A stretch of DNA of 37,016 nucleotides from JBGMEA01 sp964444065 (GTDB lineage: Bacteria > Bacillota > Clostridia > Eubacteriales > Anaerofustaceae): positions 1-37,016 of the forward strand of contig CAYUFL010000015.1 in NCBI GenBank assembly GCA_964444065.1. The letters are read 5' to 3'. A program made the position numbers and the translations under genes. Every line of letters begins with the position of its first letter. Positions within the stretch are counted from its first letter, which is position 1. Of the stretch, positions 17,097 through 24,989 are shown one piece after another. The notes beneath the pieces are model-generated. The model searched no databases. It was not told the origin of the DNA and worked only from the letters and a program-made list of their open reading frames with translations.

Positions 17097-17930
17097 TTAT
17101 TTCTCTTTCTCATTCTTCAGATAGTATATTGCCGCATTCAGATACGAGCCAAGCAACAGTACAAGACTCGTCCAATACAGCCAACCCAACAAAATGAAAA
17201 TTCCGCCCAGGCTGCCGAAAAGCAGCCCGTAATTACTGAAATTATTGATATAATAGCCAAACAAAGAGGACCCGAGAATCCATAGCAGTGCTGCCAAATA
17301 CCCCCCCCAACAGACATCTTTGATACGTAGTTTCAAATTGGGGGCCGCAGCATAAATACTGCAAAAAACCATGCCGATCAGAAAAAATGTTACCAAATAT
17401 CGCAACACCGAAAGCAACTGAATAAAATTCACTGCAAACAGATGATTGAACAGCAGATTAATATACTCCGTGATTACCCGTCCGAATACCACCGCGGACA
17501 AAGTAAGCAGAAACATAATTCCGAGCAAAACGGCAAAAATAAAAGACAATACCCAAAACTCCAATATCGGGCGGCTTTCAACCGTATGATACGCTTTGTT
17601 TGTTACCCGCATCAATCCGCGTGTTCCGATCGAGATAAAGTAAACAGTCGGAATCAGTGTAACCAAAGAGAGATTCGAGGAGGAGGAAATTTCATCCAAG
17701 ATTCCTTGAATCGTCGAGAATGCTTGCGCCGGTAAAATATAACTCAAATAAGAATAAATATCATCGACCGGCAATGTTACCTTTCCTGCGAGCGTAATGG
17801 TAAACATGATCAAAGGAATGATTGCAAGAATCATCGAGTATGCCAATTGTGATGCACTCGCATAAATCTCATCGGAGAAAAGTACTTTTAGCATTTTTTT
17901 AACAAGATGCCGAATATCTGATTTTTCCAT
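17097..17930 (-). CDS. YihY/BrkB family inner-membrane protein
   Basis: I place the start at the ATG encoding MEKSDIRHLVKKM (17930), which has AAAGGA 7 bases upstream. The longer open frame adds about 40 residues without a ribosome site. The 277-residue protein has a cytosolic N-terminus, then six predicted membrane spans, with family patterns SQLAYSMILAIIPLIMF and the C-terminal GSLGGIFILLGWLYWTS. Members were once called ribonuclease BN, but that activity belongs to another protein. The actual role (possibly export or envelope function) is unsettled. It diverges from the divIC-like gene. Confidence 0.9.
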   Translation of the reverse strand: MEKSDIRHLVKKMLKVLFSDEIYASASQLAYSMILAIIPLIMFTITLAGKVTLPVDDIYSYLSYILPAQAFSTIQGILDEISSSSNLSLVTLIPTVYFISIGTRGLMRVTNKAYHTVESRPILEFWVLSFIFAVLLGIMFLLTLSAVVFGRVITEYINLLFNHLFAVNFIQLLSVLRYLVTFFLIGMVFCSIYAAAPNLKLRIKDVCWGGYLAALLWILGSSLFGYYINNFSNYGLLFGSLGGIFILLGWLYWTSLVLLLGSYLNAAIYYLKNEKEK

Positions 17931-18120
17931 AACGAAATCCTTTCGATAATAAACCTGCGATATTACTATTATATCGTTAATCCGCAAAAAAATGCAAAGT
18001 TTTCCGGAAATCGATTCGTATCCCTCAATAAGCGAATGAAAAACAAGCAAAATGTGAAAGTGTTTTTGTTTAAGAGATTTTGGTATATAATAGAATCAGA
18101 ATGTATCTGAGGGAAACAAG

Positions 18121-18447
18121 ATGTCGGGCAGAACGAATACCACAAAACGAAAGCGAAATAACAAATTATCGAATGTATGGGCACTGCTACTGATTGTCCT
18201 TACAGTTCCGTTTCTTTTTAACTTAGCCTATTTCATGATACAAAAAGTGAAACTGGAAATTACAAAAAAAGATTTGACAGAGCAGATTGAGCAACAAACT
18301 GCCCAACAACAACAATATCAGCAAGAAATCAACCGTATCGGCACAGCAGAATATTATGAATATCTTGCACGAAAATATCTGAATTATATTTATCCCGATG
18401 AAAACATATTAATCGTAACAAACCCAGACAATACTGACGGGAATTAA
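18121..18447 (+). CDS. Septum formation initiator, DivIC/FtsB-like
   Basis: A 108-residue bitopic protein: a basic cytosolic N-terminus (TTKRKRNNK), one membrane span (about 19-39), then a Gln/Lys-rich coiled coil (about 43-72). It ends in the typical C-terminal block EYLARKYLNYIYPDENILIV. DivIC/FtsB proteins form a subcomplex with FtsL and DivIB/FtsQ that activates septal wall synthesis. A TATAAT -10 is at 18086-18091. It precedes tatD by 7 bases, so the two are one transcript. Confidence 0.88.
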   Translation: MSGRTNTTKRKRNNKLSNVWALLLIVLTVPFLFNLAYFMIQKVKLEITKKDLTEQIEQQTAQQQQYQQEINRIGTAEYYEYLARKYLNYIYPDENILIVTNPDNTDGN

Positions 18448-18454
18448 TCTTAGT

Positions 18455-19234
18455 ATGAAAATATTTGACACTCATGCACATTTGACCGATGAAGCATTTA
18501 ATGATGACCGTGATCTTGTCATCGCATCAATCAAACAGCGGCAAATGATTGTGCTCAATTGCGGCTATGACGATGCGTCCAGCGAGGGCGCCGTCGATTT
18601 GGCAGAAAAACATCCTTTTTTATATGCCTCTGTCGGTATGCATCCACATGATGCAAAAAACTATAACGACCGGTTCGAGCAAAAAATGACCAATTGGCTC
18701 AAGCTTCCGAAAACAGTAGCTTTGGGCGAAATCGGTTTGGATTATCATTATGATTACTCACCCAGAGATATTCAACAGGATGTGTTTGTGCGACAACTTA
18801 CATTGGCAGGAGAACTGAAGAAACCTGTTTCAATCCACTCGAGGGAAGCCTCTCAGGATACATTCGATCTGCTGCGTGCACATTTGGATCCTGAAAAATC
18901 CGGTGTACTGCACTCTTTCTCCCAAAGCACCGATATGATGAAGCGCTATTTGGATCTTGGCATGATGTTTTCCATATCAGGTGTGGTCACTTTTAAAAAT
19001 GCGACACAAGTGAGGGAGACCGTTTCACTGATTCCGATTGACAGACTGATGATCGAGACGGACAGCCCTTATATGACTCCCGTTCCATACAGAGGAAAAC
19101 GCAATGATCCAACTTATGTAAGATACGTTGCAGAAACACTAGCGCAGCTAAAGCGGATGTCGGTCGAAGAACTGTGCGCGCTCACAACCGAAAATGCACT
19201 GCACTTTTTCGGAATCGGAAATAAAAAATCATAA
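18455..19234 (+). CDS. tatD: TatD family metal-dependent deoxyribonuclease
   Basis: A TIM-barrel hydrolase of 259 residues, normal length. Metal ligands and family motifs are present: DTHAHLTDEAF (HxH, about 4-14), GEIGLDYHYD (about 91-100), PVSIHSREA, VLHSFSQS and ETDSPYMTP. TatD proteins are Mg-dependent 3'-5' DNases linked to DNA repair and quality control. It follows the DivIC-like gene closely. Confidence 0.95.
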   Translation: MKIFDTHAHLTDEAFNDDRDLVIASIKQRQMIVLNCGYDDASSEGAVDLAEKHPFLYASVGMHPHDAKNYNDRFEQKMTNWLKLPKTVALGEIGLDYHYDYSPRDIQQDVFVRQLTLAGELKKPVSIHSREASQDTFDLLRAHLDPEKSGVLHSFSQSTDMMKRYLDLGMMFSISGVVTFKNATQVRETVSLIPIDRLMIETDSPYMTPVPYRGKRNDPTYVRYVAETLAQLKRMSVEELCALTTENALHFFGIGNKKS

Positions 19235-19422
19235 AACGACCTAAACAAAATAATGGACTTATCCTGTGTGTTGTACGCTTCATTATTCGCAATACATGAT
19301 ATCAATCATTCGACAAAATGATGCTTCGCATGGGAAAGAGCGTATACTGCATGAAAGTATGCTTGTCTGAAACAAAATAAAAAATAGAGTACAGCCGTAA
19401 CGAACCACGGAGGGGAAATACA

Positions 19423-20289
19423 ATGGAAAAAGAACTGAAACTGGCCATACTGATCGATGCCGAAAATATATCTCATAAATATATTGCCACCATTCTGAAT
19501 GAAGCGAAAACAATAGGAAATGTGATCTATAAACGGATATACGGCAATTGGACCAATTCACAAATGAATTCTTGGAAAAACAGCATTCTGGACAATGCGA
19601 TTCAGCCGATACAACAATACAACAACACAAAAGGAAAAAACTCAACCGATTCCGCCTTAATTATCGATGCGATGGATTTATTATACCAAAGCAATTTGGA
19701 CGGTTTTTGCATTATTTCTTCGGACAGTGATTTTACCAGACTCGCTTCCCGTTTAAGAGAATCGGAAAAATATGTATTGGGTATGGGAGAGAGCAAGACC
19801 CCTCGATCATTCATTTCTGCTTGCAATAAGTTTTTGTATTTGGATTTACTGTTCCAGGAAAAAGACAAAAAAACCGGGCGAAAGGAACATACCTCCGAAT
19901 CTGAAGAGGAAAGTATTCCGGATACACAGATTGAGGAACCAACAGATGTATCTTCTTTGAAAAACGGCGGACGCAAAGCGAGCACAACGACTATCGAAAA
20001 AGAAAATAAGCCAAACCCTGCCGATCAAGACTCTCCCTCCGGCAAAGATCTGGAAACAATTACAGACGCGCTGAAAAATCTGGTGGAAGAAAACTCCAAT
20101 GACGACGGATGGATTTTTTCCGGCAGTCTGGGGAATCTCATTACAAAACAGTTTTCCGACTTTGATGTGCGTAACTTTGGATATAAAAAATTCGTACCGT
20201 TTATCGAGTCATTAAATTTGTTCGAAACCAAAAAAACGCCTGACTCGGAAAATAAATCCATCAAACATTTTTACTTTAAAGTGAAATAA
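19423..20289 (+). CDS. NYN-domain putative RNase with C-terminal OST-HTH/LOTUS domain
   Basis: A 288-residue protein. The N-terminal NYN (PIN-like, LabA/DUF88) domain spans about 1-140 and shows the acidic catalytic pattern ILIDAENIS (D12), then KNSTDSALIIDAMDLL and IISSDSDFTRLASRLRE. The family folds like PIN nucleases that cut RNA with divalent metals. A polar Glu/Ser/Lys-rich linker (about 145-205) leads to an OST-HTH/LOTUS-like winged helix (about 210-288, GWIFSGSLGNLITKQFSDFD ... FGYKKFVPFIESL) that binds RNA or G-quadruplexes in other proteins. The ATG has GGAGGGG upstream. It is monocistronic with its own terminator. The substrate is unknown. Confidence 0.88.
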   Translation: MEKELKLAILIDAENISHKYIATILNEAKTIGNVIYKRIYGNWTNSQMNSWKNSILDNAIQPIQQYNNTKGKNSTDSALIIDAMDLLYQSNLDGFCIISSDSDFTRLASRLRESEKYVLGMGESKTPRSFISACNKFLYLDLLFQEKDKKTGRKEHTSESEEESIPDTQIEEPTDVSSLKNGGRKASTTTIEKENKPNPADQDSPSGKDLETITDALKNLVEENSNDDGWIFSGSLGNLITKQFSDFDVRNFGYKKFVPFIESLNLFETKKTPDSENKSIKHFYFKVK

Positions 20290-20346
20290 ATGTCGATTCA
20301 ACTGTAACGATCTGTCATTAAAATGCTTTTGTCTCAAAATATCAGC

Positions 20347-20374
20347 GCAGAACAATTGTATTGTTCTGCCTTTT
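20347..20374 (+). terminator. Terminator of the NYN-LOTUS gene
   Basis: GCAGAACAAT (20347-20356), loop TGT, ATTGTTCTGC (20360-20369) and CTTTTT form an intrinsic terminator 58 bases after the stop codon. Confidence 0.9.
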
Positions 20375-20443
20375 TCTGTATGTCGATCTGTTTTTTTAGG
20401 CTCTACATTAAAAAAAATCAAAGCCAGCCGAAAGGTCATTACC

Positions 20444-21349
20444 TTGAAAAAAAGTTATCTGTTTATTCTCGGCGCAGCATTTTTGTTCGGTACAATGGAA
20501 GTTGCATTAAAGCTTGGCGGAGCATCTTTTCAGCCTATGCAATTGACATTCCTGCGATTTTTGATCGGAGGCATTTGTTTGCTTCCGTTCGCATTGTTTG
20601 ATTTAAAAAAACGAAACTATCAGCTGACAAAGAACGACTGGGGATATTTGATTTTACTTGGCACAGTGAACATTTGCATCAGTATGGTACTGTTTCAGAT
20701 GGGAGTCATGCGAACCAATGCAAATCTTGCCGCAGTCGTTATTTCGACCAATCCGATTTTTACAATGATCTTTGCGCAATTCTTCGCCGATGAGCGATTC
20801 ACACTCAAAAAAGTAATCGTTCTGATCCTGAATATCATTGGACTTATTATCGTTGCCGATCCTTCCAAAGTGCTGAACGGAACAACGAATATCAGAGGCA
20901 TTCTGCTTACGCTCGGTGCAGCCGTTTTTTTCGGACTTTACACAGCACTCGGCAAAAGAAGAATTGAGATACTAGGCGGGCTTGCGCAAAACAGCTTTAG
21001 TTTTATCTCAGGTTCTCTGGTTCTACTCTTTATTATGCTGATCTCCGGACAGCCTGTCACCGCAGGGATATCAGTATCCACGTTACCGATTCTGCTCTAT
21101 ACAGGAATTTTTGTAACTGCATTGGGATATTTTTTCTATTTGAAGGCAATCGATCTTTCAGGTCCGTCCACTGCTTCCATGACATTTTTTGTTAAGCCTA
21201 TTTTCGCACCCCTCATTGCTTTTATCGTTCTGCACGAAGCATTTACAGCGAATCTCATCTTCGGTATTCTGTTTGTACTCGCGGGTTCGATAGTAAGCAT
21301 CTTCGGCAATAAAATCAACTTGAAAGACCGAAAATCAACCGAGATATAA
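20444..21349 (+). CDS. EamA-family (DMT) transporter
   Basis: A 301-residue protein with ten predicted membrane spans in two tandem EamA units. The first unit opens SYLFILGAAFLFGTMEVALK and has the family segment NLAAVVISTNPIFTMIFAQF near 100. The second repeats with NIRGILLTLGAAVFFGLYTAL and STASMTFFVKPIFAPLIAFI. DMT carriers export metabolites or amino acids, and the substrate cannot be predicted. The start is a TTG with AAAGG 8 bases upstream. The terminator upstream separates it from the NYN gene. Confidence 0.92.
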   Translation: MKKSYLFILGAAFLFGTMEVALKLGGASFQPMQLTFLRFLIGGICLLPFALFDLKKRNYQLTKNDWGYLILLGTVNICISMVLFQMGVMRTNANLAAVVISTNPIFTMIFAQFFADERFTLKKVIVLILNIIGLIIVADPSKVLNGTTNIRGILLTLGAAVFFGLYTALGKRRIEILGGLAQNSFSFISGSLVLLFIMLISGQPVTAGISVSTLPILLYTGIFVTALGYFFYLKAIDLSGPSTASMTFFVKPIFAPLIAFIVLHEAFTANLIFGILFVLAGSIVSIFGNKINLKDRKSTEI

Positions 21350-21481
21350 ATCATTGCATTAACATGTAATTGTTACTTCAATCACGAATACGAAACGACA
21401 GAAGGCGCATCCGATATGAAACGCTGCATTGCAGATACCGGAATAGTCAACCAAATGAATTCCATTTAAAGGAGAAAGACA

Positions 21482-22117
21482 ATGACTGTTCCGGAGAATC
21501 AAATATACCCGAGAGACGACCGCGAGACGGTTTATCTCAAAAACGTAATACAAAACCCGAACATTTCGGTCGGCGATTTTACTTTTTACAATGATTTTGT
21601 GCATGACCCGTCTGACTTTGAGCAAAACAATGTGCTCTATCATTATCCGATCAATCAAGATAAACTTGTAATCGGAAAATTTTGTTCCATCGCATGCGGT
21701 GTCAAATTTATGTTTACAAGTGCGAACCATGCGCTTCGTTCACTTTCAACCTACCCTTTCCCCATCTTTGCCGACACATGGGATTTGGACTGGGATAATG
21801 TCACACATGCCTGGGATAACAAAGGAGATATCATAATCGGAAATGATGTATGGATCGGCTATGAAGCAGTTGTGATGCAGGGCGTACAAATCGGTGACGG
21901 CGCTATTATCGGCTCGAGAGCTGTCGTTACCAAAGATGTCCCGCCATATACCATAGTTGGCGGGGTACCTGCCAAGGAAATAAGAAAACGATTTGATACG
22001 GAAACGATTCAAGTACTGCAGCAGATTTGCTGGTGGGACTGGTCGTACGAAAAAATCAAACAACTTCTCCCGCATATTCTAAGCGGTAATATTGCCGAAC
22101 TGGTCAAACACATCTAA
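21482..22117 (+). CDS. CatB/Vat-type hexapeptide-repeat O-acetyltransferase
   Basis: A 211-residue left-handed beta-helix acetyltransferase of the xenobiotic acyltransferase family, which includes Vat streptogramin and CatB chloramphenicol enzymes. The opening RETVYLKNVIQNPNISVGDF and the catalytic-His loop FTSANHALRSLSTYPFPIF (about 78-96) are characteristic. Hexapeptide turns follow (IIIGNDVWIGYEAVVMQGVQ, IGDGAIIGSRAVVTKDVPPY), then the usual NPAK-like VGGVPAKEIRKRF and a helical tail. The ribosome site is AAAGGAGAAAG. Many chromosomal relatives have unknown acceptors, so drug resistance is possible but not shown. Confidence 0.9.
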   Translation: MTVPENQIYPRDDRETVYLKNVIQNPNISVGDFTFYNDFVHDPSDFEQNNVLYHYPINQDKLVIGKFCSIACGVKFMFTSANHALRSLSTYPFPIFADTWDLDWDNVTHAWDNKGDIIIGNDVWIGYEAVVMQGVQIGDGAIIGSRAVVTKDVPPYTIVGGVPAKEIRKRFDTETIQVLQQICWWDWSYEKIKQLLPHILSGNIAELVKHI

Positions 22118-22182
22118 ATCATTTCATTCAAAGGATTGATCGTAGAAAAAAGACTGAACAAATAAAAGGAGAGTATTTTTAA

Positions 22183-22587
22183 ATGGCTTTAATTAAATGT
22201 GATGAGTGCGGCAAAGAAGTTAGCAGCAAAGCGATAAGTTGTCCTAGTTGTGGCAATCCTATTCAAATTAGTAATTATTCTATAAAGAAGAAGGTTGTAA
22301 TTACTCGAAAATCATCTTTTTATGGCGCAGCTATAAAGGGAAATGTTCTTGTCAATGGTTTATTGATAGATACTATATCAAGTGGAGGAAAAATCGAAAT
22401 TGAGTTGCCAATTGGTACTCATCATATTAATGTAGAAACATATACTGCTTTCAGTAATTATACTAGTCCACAAAGTCAATTTGTCATTGAAGAAACCACC
22501 AACAAAGTGTTAATAGCAATTTCTGTAAAAAGTAATTGGTCAGGTGGAAGCGGTAGATGCCATATTGATAAAATTACTTATGAATAA
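22183..22587 (+). CDS. Small zinc-ribbon protein of unknown function
   Basis: 134 residues. The N-terminus is a rubredoxin-like zinc ribbon: CDECGKEVSSKAISCPSCGN (C6, C9, C20, C23). The rest (about 35-134) is beta-rich, with IKGNVLVNGLLIDTISSGGK and a segment of regular strands, perhaps a small sandwich domain. No known function. The base composition is clearly more A+T-rich than the neighbours (many AAT, TTA and TAT codons), suggesting separate acquisition. AAAGGAGAG precedes the ATG by about 9 bases. It is the last gene before the mobile element and ends at a hairpin. Confidence 0.82.
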   Translation: MALIKCDECGKEVSSKAISCPSCGNPIQISNYSIKKKVVITRKSSFYGAAIKGNVLVNGLLIDTISSGGKIEIELPIGTHHINVETYTAFSNYTSPQSQFVIEETTNKVLIAISVKSNWSGGSGRCHIDKITYE

Positions 22588-22601
22588 AATTTTATACATA
22601 A

Positions 22602-22637
22602 AAAGAGCTAATTGATATTTAAATCAGTTAGCTCTTT
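22602..22637. terminator. Bidirectional stem-loop terminator after the zinc-ribbon gene
   Basis: AAAGAGCTAA (22602-22611) pairs perfectly with TTAGCTCTTT (22628-22637), and the loop can extend with GAT/ATC. The minus strand has a TTTTT run directly after it, and the plus strand has TTT. Confidence 0.8.
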
Positions 22638-22764
22638 CTGTATGGATAAATTCAATTAGTGTTGCCAAAACGTTGTCATGGGTATGTTCTAAAGTCTGTA
22701 AAGGCGCATGATTACTATATTTTTGAGATTCTTTTAATCATTCCCACTCGCAAATTCAAAGCTT

Positions 22765-22788
22765 AATCTAAACAATTCTGTTTAGATT
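22765..22788. repeat. Perfect 10-bp inverted repeat with 4-base loop
   Basis: AATCTAAACA (22765-22774), loop ATTC and TGTTTAGATT (22779-22788). No T-run follows, so it is unlikely to be a standard terminator. Confidence 0.6.
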
Positions 22789-22854
22789 TCGTGATAGGTT
22801 TTTACTCAATTTGATACCAGTTATCCACCCTCTACGGCGTTCGCTGATCTTCTG

Positions 22855-22890
22855 TTATCAAAATGCTATCAAGGTTGTGTTATCAACCTT
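22855..22890. repeat. TTATCAA-type repeat cluster, candidate element end / integrase-binding sites
   Basis: TTATCAA at 22855-22861, CTATCAA at 22866-22872 and TTATCAA at 22880-22886 lie in the same orientation. AAGGTTG (22871-22877) and CAACCTT (22884-22890) form a perfect 7-bp inverted repeat around the last copy. Such mixed arrays are usual at ends of tyrosine-recombinase elements. The matching right end is outside the window, so this is a candidate only. Confidence 0.3.
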
Positions 22891-23196
22891 AACTTGATTG
22901 CACAGAAATTATACCATATTTTTATGATTCTCAAAAGTCCATTTGCAATTGAACATCAACCTTCCTTCGGAGCTTCTGAAAAACCCAAAATTTTCTCTCC
23001 CACTCGACTTCTTCAACCATTGATGGCCTTATAATATATGTGTTATCACCTTCGATTTCTGAGCGTTCTTTCGCTCTTTTGCATCTTAGCAGATTGTCTA
23101 AAATTCTAACATGCTCCCATTACCCTAGCAACATACAGTAGAAATCACTCAACACTCACAGTCTCTAATATAAACCCACCATGGAGTATTCATTAT

Positions 23197-24915
23197 TCAA
23201 TGCTGTATCTTGAGCGTGATTTCCCCTGATTTAGCTTTTTTGCACCCCACAATTAAAAAACCAACCTTATATGTGCCCTTCTTCAGACGCCGATTGCATA
23301 GAACCTGCACTCCAAAATAATACATATTTTTATGATCCGGTATGGGTCTCAATTCATAATCATCAACCTGATGTTTCCGATCAAAGGGCTCCGGTCCACC
23401 ATACAGCCAGAAGGAGGTCTGCAGCGTCAATGCACCGGGAGGCGGCGAAGGCAGATAAACGCGTGCAGACACTCTCACTATCGTGTCCCCCTTATAAGAG
23501 AACAAGGTGGTTTTTACATGCATGGCTAAATAGCCGAGCAGTTCCATATCGACCGGTATTAGTTTGTTATTCTCGTTTCTTATATAATGAGCAGATGATG
23601 CAGACGGCTTTTGATTTTGGCACTCAGTTTTCTCATGCGGCTTTGGAGTCCCATATGCGCTAGTTGCCTGACTGTTGGAGCTGGTTTCAGTTTTAGGAAG
23701 TGGCGCATGCGTCTTTTGCTCAGCAATCGGATGGGCATCCAGATAATCTACCAAGGCAGTCCCGACAGGCACATAAAGCGCCTTAAATTCCGGTTTCACT
23801 TCGTAAACGGTATCGGCATAGCAGCTTAGGCAAGGCATATTTCGAACACCGTCCGGATCCATGCCGGTATCCATGCTGTTAAAAGCCGTCACAAAATCCT
23901 CAAACGGGCCTAGGAGTCTGGCATCTCGCTCAAGATTGCAATCGCAGCCAAGAGGATGAAAGAAACGCATTTGAAGCATTGCTCCATTGGGAAACCTCAG
24001 CGGATAAACGTGGGTATCCTGCAGCAAATAGCAACCTTCTTTTGTTATCTTTCCCCGACAGCGTGCACCCGCAATCAGCGCCTTTCGTAAAATCTTGGCT
24101 TCCACATATTTTTCTTCAAAGCATTCCGGACATAAAATAATGGGCTTGCCTGATTTGCTGCCATGGGCTTTCACGAAAGCCATGACATCTGCATCGCTTC
24201 CAAGCGGTACGCGCTCCACATTTTTTCTTAACGAACAATTGGGGTTGGCGGGGTCATGGCTAAAATAGCCGCCATCAGAAAGGCGACCTTTCCACAATTC
24301 AAAGGTGCGTTCTTTTTCGATCTCCAGAAACACTTTTTTTTGGGCTTTCCGACGCATCGGATGCCCGTGTTCCACCGTATATCTGATGGCACGGCCGAGG
24401 GGCAGAAAATGCGGGTCGCTGCTATCCTGATAAACTCCCCAATCACAGAACGGACACGGCAGCATATGACGTCCTTCACTTAGGCGTTTTTGCGTATATT
24501 CAAAGAAGTGATCCTGACTTTGCAGAGGGCCAAGCCACTTTGGGTCGTTTGTATGGCGACAAGAGTCGCCGGTGTGAAAGAGATAGACGCTGTCGTAAGC
24601 GTCAAATTCGGGAATGTAGATATCCACCGGCACTTGATTCACGTAGAGATATATGCCTTGACTGCGGCGCTGCGCTGCCGCCATCTCCTGAAAAAAAGCC
24701 GTCTCCATATTGCGGTTGTTGCGCTCTCTGTCAATCGCGTGCTTGACGCGCAATTCATTGACGTACTCAACCCCTGTCCCCGAACTCATTTCGACAAATT
24801 CACTGTAATCGCCATTATAGCTGACACCGGCATTCGAAAAATCGCGTCTGATGGCATCCTCATCCAGATATCGTCTTCCGTTTTCACCCCACGTCGTATA
24901 TTCATCATAAGACAT
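23197..24915 (-). CDS. Unknown 572-aa protein with triplicated His/Cys (putative zinc) modules
   Basis: I do not recognise the family. No signal peptide or membrane span is seen. Three similar modules follow each other, each with a His, a Cys 5-7 residues later, then a CxxC 34-35 residues on: H114-C119...C154/C157 (LPCPFCDWG), H220-C227...C262/C265 (LCPECFEE), H320-C326...C362/C365 (MPCLSCYAD). Each His lies after an aromatic pair (YLFH, YFSH, RFFH), and WLGPL and LLGPF recur in modules 1 and 3. The spacing suggests three zinc sites. A Ser/Thr/Lys-rich linker (about 405-450) precedes a C-terminal beta-rich domain (about 455-572). It is the last gene of the kinase/FHA operon, so it may be the output or target of the pathway. 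That is inference. Confidence 0.85.
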   Translation of the reverse strand: MSYDEYTTWGENGRRYLDEDAIRRDFSNAGVSYNGDYSEFVEMSSGTGVEYVNELRVKHAIDRERNNRNMETAFFQEMAAAQRRSQGIYLYVNQVPVDIYIPEFDAYDSVYLFHTGDSCRHTNDPKWLGPLQSQDHFFEYTQKRLSEGRHMLPCPFCDWGVYQDSSDPHFLPLGRAIRYTVEHGHPMRRKAQKKVFLEIEKERTFELWKGRLSDGGYFSHDPANPNCSLRKNVERVPLGSDADVMAFVKAHGSKSGKPIILCPECFEEKYVEAKILRKALIAGARCRGKITKEGCYLLQDTHVYPLRFPNGAMLQMRFFHPLGCDCNLERDARLLGPFEDFVTAFNSMDTGMDPDGVRNMPCLSCYADTVYEVKPEFKALYVPVGTALVDYLDAHPIAEQKTHAPLPKTETSSNSQATSAYGTPKPHEKTECQNQKPSASSAHYIRNENNKLIPVDMELLGYLAMHVKTTLFSYKGDTIVRVSARVYLPSPPPGALTLQTSFWLYGGPEPFDRKHQVDDYELRPIPDHKNMYYFGVQVLCNRRLKKGTYKVGFLIVGCKKAKSGEITLKIQH

Positions 24916-24989
24916 ATATGATTGCCTCCATTATCGATAAGATTTCCTCGCCATCCCAGAAAACCGTTTGGTCTTCCTGTGGCAATCTC

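Larger units (their letters stand above)
22588..23196. other. Non-coding junction region, likely left part of the mobile element
   Basis: These 609 bases contain no convincing gene on either strand. They hold a bidirectional terminator (22602-22637), a perfect 10-bp hairpin at 22765-22788, a cluster of TTATCAA-type repeats with an AAGGTTG/CAACCTT inverted repeat at 22855-22890, and a short GAGCG/CGCTC hairpin near 23065. The left boundary of the element should lie here, because genes to the left are chromosomal in character and genes to the right belong to the cargo operon. Confidence 0.5.

Noticed and set aside
23055..23085. GAGCG/CGCTC hairpin as terminator of the cargo operon
   Set aside because: The stem is only 5 bp and on the minus strand it is not followed by a T-run.
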